Of a stretch of DNA of 64,000 bases, positions 61,301 through 64,000 are shown one piece after another. A model generated the notes under the pieces. That model ran no database searches, was not told where the DNA came from, and was given only the letters and a program-made list of their open reading frames with translations. Every line of letters begins with the position of its first letter. Positions within the stretch are counted from its first letter, which is position 1. The position numbers and the translations under genes are program-made. The stretch covers positions 806,001-870,000 of the forward strand of contig NZ_CP134053.1 in the NCBI RefSeq assembly GCF_031583065.1. The letters are read 5' to 3'. This DNA comes from Streptomyces sp. CGMCC 4.7035. GTDB taxonomy: Bacteria > Actinomycetota > Actinomycetes > Streptomycetales > Streptomycetaceae.

Positions 61301-64000
61301 CCGGTCGGTGGGGCTCGGGTGTTCGTGCTGGATGAGCGGCTTGCTCCGGTGCCTGTCGGGGTGGCGGGTGAGTTGTATATCGCTGGTTCGGGTGTGGCGC
61401 GTGGGTATCTGGGGCGTGCGGGTCTGACCGGTGAGCGGTTCGTCGCCGACCCGTTCGATGTCACCGGCGGTGGTCGTTTGTACCGGACCGGGGATGTGGT
61501 GCGCTGGGACGCCGAGGGGAACCTGGTGTATCTGGGGCGTGCGGATGAGCAGGTGAAGGTCCGTGGTTTCCGGATCGAGCCGGGTGAGATCGAGGCGGTG
61601 CTGAGCGCGCACCCGCAGGTGGTGCAGGCGGCTGTGATCGCGCGGGAGGATGTGGGTGGGGACAGGCGTCTGGTCGCCTACGTCGTCCCGGCAACCGGTG
61701 CGGAAGTGGATCCGGCGGTCCTGCGGGAGCATGTTGCTTCGCGTCTGCCGGAGTACATGGTTCCGGCTGCGGTGGTGGTGCTGGAGGCGCTGCCGCTGAA
61801 CACGAACGGCAAGCTGGACCGCAAGGCCCTGCCCGCGCCGGACTTCACCGCGATCGCTGGTTCCGGGCGTGGCCCGGCCAACGTGCGCGAGGAACTGCTC
61901 TGCCAGGCGTTCGCCGAGGTCCTGGGGCTGGAGTCGGTCGGCGTCGACGACGACTTCTTCGCCCTGGGCGGTCATTCTCTGCTGGCGGTGCGGCTGGTGG
62001 AGTGGTTGCGGGTGCGGGGTGTGTCGGTGTCGGTGCGGGCGCTGTTCGTCTCGCCGACGCCGGCGGGTCTGGCGGCCACCTCGGGTGCGGTGTCGGTGGT
62101 GGTGCCGGAGAACCTGATCCCGGACGGGGCGCAGGTGATCACGCCGGAGATGCTGCCGCTGGTCGAGCTGACCGAGGCCGAGGTCCAGGCCGTGCTCGGT
62201 ACGGTCGAGGGCGGTGCGGCGAATGTGGCGGACATTTATCCGCTGGCCCCGCTGCAGGAAGGCATCCTCTTCCACCACCTGCTTTCCGATGGCGGGGATG
62301 ACGCCTACGTGCTGTCGATGGCGATCGAGTTCGACGGCCGTTCCCGGCTGGACGGGTTCGTCTCGGCGTTGCAGCAGGTGATCGACCGGCACGATGTGTT
62401 CCGCACCTCGGTGGTGTGGCAGGGGCTGCGTGAGCCGGTGCAGGTGGTGTGGCGGTCCGCGACGCTGCGAGTGAGCGAAGTGGCGCTGGACTCGCAGGCG
62501 GACGATCCTGCGGCCGAACTCATGTCCGTGGTGGGGTTGACGATGGATCTGGGGCGGGCGCCGCTGCTGGATCTGCACGTCGCCGAAGCTTCCGGCGGCC
62601 GGTGGCTGGGGTTGGTGCGGGTGCATCACCTGGTGCAGGACCACACCGCGATGGACGTGGTCTACGACGAGGTGCAGACGATCCTGGCGGGTCGTGCCGA
62701 GACGCTTCCCGAGTCGTTGCCGTTCCGGGACTTCGTGGCCCAGGCCCGTGCCGGTCTCGACACCGGGGAGCACGAGGAGTTCTTCCGGGAGCTGCTGGCC
62801 GGGGTGGACGAGCCGACCGCGGCGTTCGGGGTCAGCGACGTACGCGGTGACGGCTCGGGCGTGGTACGGGCGAACCTGCCCGTGGATCCCGAGCTGGCGG
62901 TGCGCTTGCGTGAGGCGGCCCGTCGGCTGGGGGCAAGCCCGGCCACGGTGATGCATGTGGCGTGGTCGCGGGTGCTGGCGGTGGTCTCCGGCCGTGACGA
63001 CGTGGTGTTCGGCACGGTGCTGTTCGGCCGGATGAATGCCGGTGCCGGCTCGGACCGGGTGCCGGGGTTGTTCATGAACACCCTTCCGGTGCGGGTGCGC
63101 ACCGGCGAACTCAATATCCTGGACGCGGTCACAGGGATGCGTGGCCAGCTGGCCGGGCTGTTGGAGCACGAGCACGCGCCGCTGGCGCTGGCCCAGCGGG
63201 TCAGCGGGGTGCCGGCCGATGAGCCGTTGTTCGCTGCGCTGTTCAACTACCGGCACAACGCCGTCGGCGGGGCGCAGGGTGCCGGCGGGGACGGCGGGTT
63301 CGAAGGCATCCGGGACGTGTTCGTCCAGGAGCGGACGAACTATCCGCTGACGGTGTCGGTCGATGACAGCGGCGGTGAGCGGTTCGGTCTGGTGGTGGAT
63401 GCGGTCGGGCCGATCGATCCGCAGGCGGTGGCCGGGATGCTGCACAGCGCGGTCGGCGGTGTGGTGTCCGCGCTGGAGAACGCTCTGAACGGCGGCGTGC
63501 AGGTGCCGCTGTCGGCCGTGGGCGTACTGGACGCCGCGGAGCTGGACCAGGTGCTGCGTCAGTGGAACGACACGGCGGTCGAGGTGCCGTCCGCGACGTT
63601 GCCGGGGTTGTTCGCGGGGCAGGTGGCGCGGACGCCGGATGCGCCGGCGGTGGTGTTCGAGGGCGAGTCCGTCTCCTACGGGGAGCTGGATGCGCGTGCG
63701 AACCGTCTGGCCCGTTACCTGTCGGGCCGGGGTGTGGGTCCGGAGTCGGTCGTCGCGGTGATGATGGAACGCGGCGTGGAGATGGTGGTGGCGCTGCTGG
63801 CCGTGTTGAAGGCCGGGGCTGCGTATCTGCCGGTGGATCCGGAACTGCCCGCCGAGCGGGTGTCGTTCATGCTGGCCGATGCCGGCGTGGTCGCTGTCGT
63901 CACCGGTGCTGGTCTCTCGGGTGTGGATGCCGGTTCGGTGCCGGTGGTGGCGTTGGATGAGCCGGGTGTGGTGTCGGCGGTGTCGTCGTTGTCCGATGCT
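49172..64000 (+). CDS. NRPS gene 3, 3'-partial: four C-A-T modules and part of a fifth (modules 17-21)
   Basis: The frame runs from ATG 49172 ([13 protein letters not shown]) to the window end, at least 4,943 codons. No stop is reached, and all landmark motifs stay in one phase (codons at 49172 + 3n), so I see no frameshift. Domain order: LCL C17-A17-T17; dualC18-A18-T18; dualC19-A19-T19; LCL C20-A20-T20; dualC21-A21 (truncated). Predicted residues: D-Ser17, D-aromatic 18, Ser19, D-Ala-like 20, probably Ser21. Like gene 2, it starts directly at a C domain, and the preceding gene ends in the matching tail, so it should accept the chain from T16. Much of it consists of near-copies of modules 4, 7/12/13 and 8. 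Whether it also carries the release domain lies beyond the window. Confidence 0.95.
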   Translation, partial: MLPLSFAQRRLWFIGQLEGPSALYNIPMVLGLSGEVDSVALGAALRDVIGRHEVLRTVFPTSDGEPYQRIIGIDDLAWELQVVEVTAEELSAETEAAMGCVFDLETEVPIRAWLFKVGADEHVLVVVVHHIAGDGWSLAPLAKDLSTAYAARSESRAPRWEPLPGQYADYALWQRELLGSRDDAESLISQQVAYWREALAGIPEELALPVDRPRPAVSSHTGHAVPLQVSADVHARLLRMAREQGVTVFMVVQAALAVLLSKLGAGEDIPIGAAVAGRTDEGLNDLVGFFINTLVMRTDLSGDPTFTELLGRIRETGLSALGSQDVPFELLVEELAPARSLSRHPLFQVMLTVQNNAQAALDLPGLRVGGQAAEQLSEKPIAAVAKFDLDVTVSEVLDAEGVPAGLFGGVTGSADLFDPETVAVFVERLVRVLEAVAADPSVSVSGVDVLDAGERDQVLRQWNDTAVEVPSATLPGLFAGQVARTPDAPAVVFEGESVSYGELDARANRLARYLTGLGVGPESVVAVMMERGVEMVVALLAVLKAGAAYLPVDPELPAERVSFMLADAGVVAVVTGAGLSGVDAGSVPVVALDEPGVVSAVSSLSDADPGVLVVSGHAAYVIYTSGSTGLPKGVVVSHAGIVNRLVWMQARFGLGVGDRVLHKTPFGFDVSVWELFWPLVQGAVMVVARPGGHRDPGYVAGLIRDERVDTVHFVPSMLEAFLGVVGAGECGSLRRVVCSGEALGAGVRDRFFGVFGSAVGLFNLYGPTEASVDVTGHGVVADGASVVPIGRPVFNTRVFVLDERLAPVPVGVAGELYLAGVQLARGYVGRAGLTGERFVADPFDTTAGGGGRLYRTGDVVRWDADGDLVYLGRADEQVKIRGYRIEPGEIQAVIAEHPQVAQAAVIAREDVGGDKRLVAYVVPATGAEADPAVLREHVASRLPEYMVPAAVVVLDALPLTPNGKLDRRALPAPDFASAAGSGRGPANVREELLCQAFAEVLGLESVGVDDDFFALGGHSLLAVRLVEWLRVRGVSVSVRALFVSPTPAGLAAASGAVSVVVPENLIPDGAQVITPEMLPLVELTEAEVQAVVGTVEGGAANVADIYPLAPLQEGILFHHLLADGGQDAYVSPTVIEFDGRSRLDGFLSALQQVIDRHDVFRTSVVWQGLREPVQVVWRSATLPVTEVALDAQADDPAAELMSVVGQTMDLGRAPLLDLHVARMPGGRWLGLIRIHHVTQDHTAMEVVYDEVRTILAGRAEELPEPLPFRDFVAQARAGLDTGEHEEFFRELLAGVDEPTAAFGISNVRGDGSGVVRASEPVDPELAVRLLEAARRLGASPATVMHVAWSRVLAMISGRDDVVFGTVLLGRMNAGAGSDRVGLFMNTLPVRVRTAELDVQAAVTAMRGQLAGLLEHEHAPLALAQRVSEVPADEPLFAALFNYRHNTAGGTRGADEGGAARDGGFEGIRPVFARESSNYPLTVSVDDSGAERFAVTVDAVGPIDPQAVAGMLLTAVGGVVSALEAALDDGVQVPLSAVGVLDAAELHRVLVEWNDTDTVVPQVLVPGLFAGQVARMPDAPAVVFEGESVSYGELDARANRLARYLSGLGVGAESVVGLCLPRGVDMVVALLAVWKAGGAYVPVDPELPVERIAFMLADAGPVCVLTVSGVAGVLSGPEGASEGVPGVSVPVVVLDEPGVVAAVSSLSGGSVPVSLVSGQLAYVIYTSGSTGTPKGVAVSHGALANTVAVFTPVFGAVPGVGVLQFVSFSFDASVLDVAVALTSGARLVVASAAQRVDAGLLRDLVVSAGVRVASVVPSLLEMLSPGDLAPVEHMVVGSEAISARTAGAWAQGRVLSHAYGPTEAAVMMAAGVLDPGVAESAVVSFGRPSGNSRVFVLDERLAPVPVGVAGELYIAGAQLARGYAGRAGLTGERFVADPFDTTGGGGRLYRTGDVVRWSESGELVFVGRADEQVKVRGFRIEPGEIQAVIAAYPQVAQAAVIAREDEGGDKRLVAYVVPATGAEADPVVLREHVASRLPEYMVPAAVVVLDVLPLNTNGKLDRKALPAPDFTAIAGSGRGPANVREELLCQGFAEVLGLESVGVDDDFFALGGHSLLAVRLVEWLRVRGVSVSVRALFVSPTPAGLAATSGAVSVVVPENLIPDGAQVITPEMLPLVELTEAEVQTVVGTVEGGAANVADIYPLAPLQEGILFHHLLADGGQDAYVSPMVIEFDGRSRLDGFVSALQQVIDRHDVFRTSVVWQGLREPVQVVWRSAALPVTEVRLDADAEDPAAELVASVGLSMDLGRAPLLDLHITEMSDGRWLGLLRVHHLVQDHTAMDVVYDEVRTILAGRAEELPEPLPFRDFVAQSRAGLDTGEHEAFFRELLAGVDEPTAAFGVSDVRGDGSGIARAGLGVDAALAVRLREMSRRLGASPATVMHVAWSRVLAVVSGRDDVVFGTVLFGRMNAGAGSDRVPGLFMNTLPVRVRTTELNTLDAVTGMRGQLAGLLEHEHAPLALAQRVSGVPADEPLFAALFNYRHNAVGGAQGAGGDGGFQGIRSVFARESSNFPLTVSVDDNGDSFGLVVDAVGPIDPQAVAGMLHSAVGGVVSALENALNGGVQVPLSAVGVLDAAELDQVLRQWNDTAVEVPSATLPGLFAGQVARTPDAPAVVFEGESVSYGELDARANRLARYLSGRGVGPESVVAVMMERGVEMVVALLAVLKAGAAYLPVDPELPAERVSFMLADAGVVAVVTGAGLSGVDAGSVPVVALDEPGVVSAVSSLSDADPGVSVVSGHAAYVIYTSGSTGLPKGVVVSHAGIVNRLVWMQARFGLGVGDRVLHKTPFGFDVSVWELFWPLVQGAVMVVARPGGHRDPGYVAGLIRDERVDTVHFVPSMLEAFLGVVGAGECGSLRRVVCSGEALGAGVRDRFFGVFGSAVGLFNLYGPTEASVDVTGHGVVADGASVVPIGRPVFNTRVFVLDERLAPVPVGVAGELYLAGVQLARGYVGRAGLTGERFVADPFDTTAGGGGRLYRTGDVVRWDADGDLVYLGRADEQVKIRGFRIEPGEIQAVIAEHPQVGQAAVIAREDVGGDKRLVAYVVPATGAEADPVVLREHVASRLPEYMVPAVVVVLDALPLTPNGKLDRRALPAPDFASAAGSGRGPANVREELLCQAFAEILGLESVGVDDDFFALGGHSLLAVRLVSRMRTVLGVEVSLRTLFEAPTVAGLAARLSGARAARSALAPWARPERLPLSFAQQRLWFIGQLEGPSALYNIPMVLGLSGEVDQAALAAALRDVIGRHEVLRTVFPTAADGKPYQQIINVDELEWELQRVQVAAEDLPGAVAQATEYAFDLAVEVPIRAWLFSDGSGDHVLAVVVHHIAGDGWSTGPLAQDVSAAYAARLEGRSPHWGPLPVQYADYTLWQRELLGDEQDQDSLISQQVGFWREALAGAPEELALPVDRPRPAVASHRGHAVPVQVPADVHARLLSVAREQGVTVFMVLQAALAVLLSKLGAGEDIPIGAAVAGRTDEALDDLVGFFVNTLVMRTDLSGDPSFEQVLTRVREAGLSAFEHQDVPFERLVEELAPARSLSRHPLFQVMLTLQNNAQAVLDLPGVRAGGQAATQLGGTPIAAVAKFDVDVTVSEVFDAEGVPAGLRAVVTGSADLFDAGSVAMLAERLVRVLEAVVAEPSVRVSGVDVLGAAELDRVLRQWNDTGFVAPGVSVPELFAVQVARTPDAPAVVSGGVSLSYGELDARANRLARYLTGLGVGAESVVGLCLPRGVDMVVALLAVWKAGGAYLPVDPAYPVERIAFMLADAGPVCVLTVSGVAGVLSAPEGVPVVVLDEPGVVAAVSSLSDADPGVSVLSGCPAYVIYTSGSTGMPKGVVVEQGSVAALVAWAGSRFGSGGEFGRVLGSTSLSFDVSVFELLGPLCAGGCVEVVEDLLALADGAVGVGEVSLVSAVPSALSRVLDGAGGGVRPQAVVLAGEGLSAPVFARVCEALPGAVVANIYGPTEATVYATAWFGEGAECGGAGWVPPIGRPVGGARVFVLDERLAPVPVGVAGELYIAGSGVARGYLGRAGLTGERFVADPFDVTGGGRLYRTGDVVRWDAEGNLVYLGRADEQVKVRGFRIEPGEIEAVLSAHPQVVQAAVIAREDVGGDRRLVAYVVPATGAEVDPAVLREHVASRLPEYMVPAAVVVLEALPLNTNGKLDRKALPAPDFTAIAGSGRGPANVREELLCQAFAEVLGLESVGVDDDFFALGGHSLLAVRLVEWLRVRGVSVSVRALFVSPTPAGLAATSGAVSVVVPENLIPDGAQVITPEMLPLVELTEAEVQAVLGTVEGGAANVADIYPLAPLQEGILFHHLLSDGGDDAYVLSMAIEFDGRSRLDGFVSALQQVIDRHDVFRTSVVWQGLREPVQVVWRSATLRVSEVALDSQADDPAAELMSVVGLTMDLGRAPLLDLHVAEASGGRWLGLVRVHHLVQDHTAMDVVYDEVQTILAGRAETLPESLPFRDFVAQARAGLDTGEHEEFFRELLAGVDEPTAAFGVSDVRGDGSGVVRANLPVDPELAVRLREAARRLGASPATVMHVAWSRVLAVVSGRDDVVFGTVLFGRMNAGAGSDRVPGLFMNTLPVRVRTGELNILDAVTGMRGQLAGLLEHEHAPLALAQRVSGVPADEPLFAALFNYRHNAVGGAQGAGGDGGFEGIRDVFVQERTNYPLTVSVDDSGGERFGLVVDAVGPIDPQAVAGMLHSAVGGVVSALENALNGGVQVPLSAVGVLDAAELDQVLRQWNDTAVEVPSATLPGLFAGQVARTPDAPAVVFEGESVSYGELDARANRLARYLSGRGVGPESVVAVMMERGVEMVVALLAVLKAGAAYLPVDPELPAERVSFMLADAGVVAVVTGAGLSGVDAGSVPVVALDEPGVVSAVSSLSDA
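50552..52321 (+). repeat. Ser-block copy 2 (A17, T17)
   Basis: Near-identical to 8356-10125 (offset 42,196). The few differences are clustered before 51010, for example at 50712-50727, where the segment resembles another A-domain family. Confidence 0.93.
52355..55613 (+). other. Module 18: dual E/C-type C18, A18 (aromatic-like), T18
   Basis: C18 (about 52355-53797) has YPLAPLQEG at 52487. It is the most divergent dual domain: the catalytic motif is HHVTQDHT at 52874, and one codon is missing near 53310 (SDRVGLF versus SDRVPGLF). A18 (about 53810-55376) has YTSGSTG at 54341, FDASVLDV at 54476 and YGPTE at 54743. The code is DALSVGAVMK, as in modules 7, 12 and 13. T18 serine is at 55508, before a dual domain, so D. 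Confidence 0.9.
53825..55110 (+). repeat. Aromatic-A block copy 4 (A18)
   Basis: Carries T at 53895 (RMP) and the long Gly run near 54995. It matches copy 3 at offset 16,298. The left edge of the block is exactly at the C/A border (TGGAACGACACGG). Confidence 0.94.
55637..58870 (+). other. Module 19: dual E/C-type C19, A19 (Ser), T19
   Basis: C19 (about 55637-57058) has YPLAPLQEG at 55769 and HHLVQDHT at 56156. A19 (about 57077-58631) has YTSGSTG at 57575, FDVSVWEL at 57710 and YGPTE at 58001. The code is DVWHVSLVDK, that is Ser. T19 serine is at 58763. Unlike its sister copies in modules 4 and 17, T19 is the 'SRMR' subtype and precedes an LCL domain, so L-Ser. Confidence 0.91.
56930..58350 (+). 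repeat. Ser-block copy 3 (end of C19, A19)
   Basis: Near-identical to the A4 region (offset 48,733 at the A-domain start). It diverges near 58350, where the A8 motif reads [10 protein letters not shown] instead of [10 protein letters not shown]. Confidence 0.92.
58928..62080 (+). other. Module 20: LCL C20, A20 (Ala-like), T20
   Basis: C20 (about 58928-60277) has HHIAGDGWS at 59312, and its first 550 bases closely match C8. A20 (about 60296-61844) has YTSGSTG at 60800, FDVSVFEL at 60938 and YGPTE at 61208. The code DVFSVAIVYK is the same Ala-like pocket as module 10. The region upstream of A3 looks like a mixture of the module 7 and module 4 types. T20 serine is at 61976, before a dual domain, so D. 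Confidence 0.88.
62105..64000 (+). other. Module 21 (partial): dual E/C-type C21, N-terminal A21
   Basis: C21 (about 62105-63529) has YPLAPLQEG at 62237, HHLLSDGGD (exact HHLx4GD) and HHLVQDHT at 62624. A21 starts about 63548 and is cut by the window end before the A3 motif, so its pocket is not visible. Because 63125-64000 is almost identical to 7921-8796, where the A domain is Ser-specific, Ser is a reasonable guess only. Confidence 0.85.
63125..64000 (+). repeat. Ser-block copy 4 (end of C21, A21 N-terminus)
   Basis: Near-identical to 7921-8796 (offset 55,204) and cut by the window end. Confidence 0.92.

Noticed and set aside
49172..64000. A frameshift or premature stop in the gene 3 region.
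   Set aside because: Core motifs of all C, A and T domains from 49172 to the end fall in one codon phase. The one-codon deletion in C18 is in frame.
1..64000. A search for stand-alone E, TE, starter C, MbtH, tailoring or transport genes.
   Set aside because: No such domain or gene was seen. Every C domain is directly followed by A-T, and the genes overlap without spacers.

Overview
The window is 64 kb of one giant nonribosomal peptide synthetase (NRPS) assembly line, all on the + strand, with no non-NRPS gene and no intergenic gap over 300 bases. The very high G+C content, GGAGGAG-type ribosome binding sites, and actinomycete-style motifs (C1 '[12 protein letters not shown]', A8 'RIEPGEIE/Q') point to a Streptomyces-like actinomycete. 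No taxonomic marker is present, so this is an inference.

Layout: gene 1 (1-16779, open at the left edge) carries the end of module 1 and complete modules 2-6. Gene 2 (16779-49172, 10,797 aa) carries ten complete modules, 7-16. Gene 3 (49172-64000, open at the right edge) carries modules 17-20 and part of 21. Module numbers are window-relative, because loading/initiation lies upstream and termination downstream. The genes are joined by two TGATG overlaps, each with a strong Shine-Dalgarno sequence five bases before the ATG. Every module is C-A-T (condensation, adenylation, thiolation). I see no separate epimerization, thioesterase, methyltransferase, oxidase or ketosynthase domain.

The 20 visible C domains split 10:10. 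Ten are ordinary LCL-type (HHxxxDG). Ten begin 'YPLAPLQEG(I)xFHHLL', carry HHxxxDH, and resemble dual epimerization/condensation (E/C) domains. Epimerization is therefore probably built into the dual domains. The T domain before each dual domain is of one sequence subtype ('VEWLRVRG') and before each LCL domain of another ('SRVR'), with no exception in 20 junctions.

Specificity codes read by eye give this tentative backbone: D-X1, basic-like 2, D-Ser3, D-Ser4, Gly5, basic-like 6, aromatic 7, D-hydrophobic 8, Phe9, Ala-like 10, Asn11, aromatic 12, D-aromatic 13, D-(allo-)Thr14, aromatic 15, aromatic 16, D-Ser17, D-aromatic 18, Ser19, D-Ala-like 20, probably Ser21. That is a linear order of at least 21 residues, unusually long, and I do not recognise the product.

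The second major theme is internal recombination. Several A-T-C blocks of 0.65-2 kb recur almost base for base in distant modules. One four-copy family shows all four combinations of two polymorphisms, which suggests gene conversion or module shuffling within the cluster. Even the two gene junctions are copies of each other.
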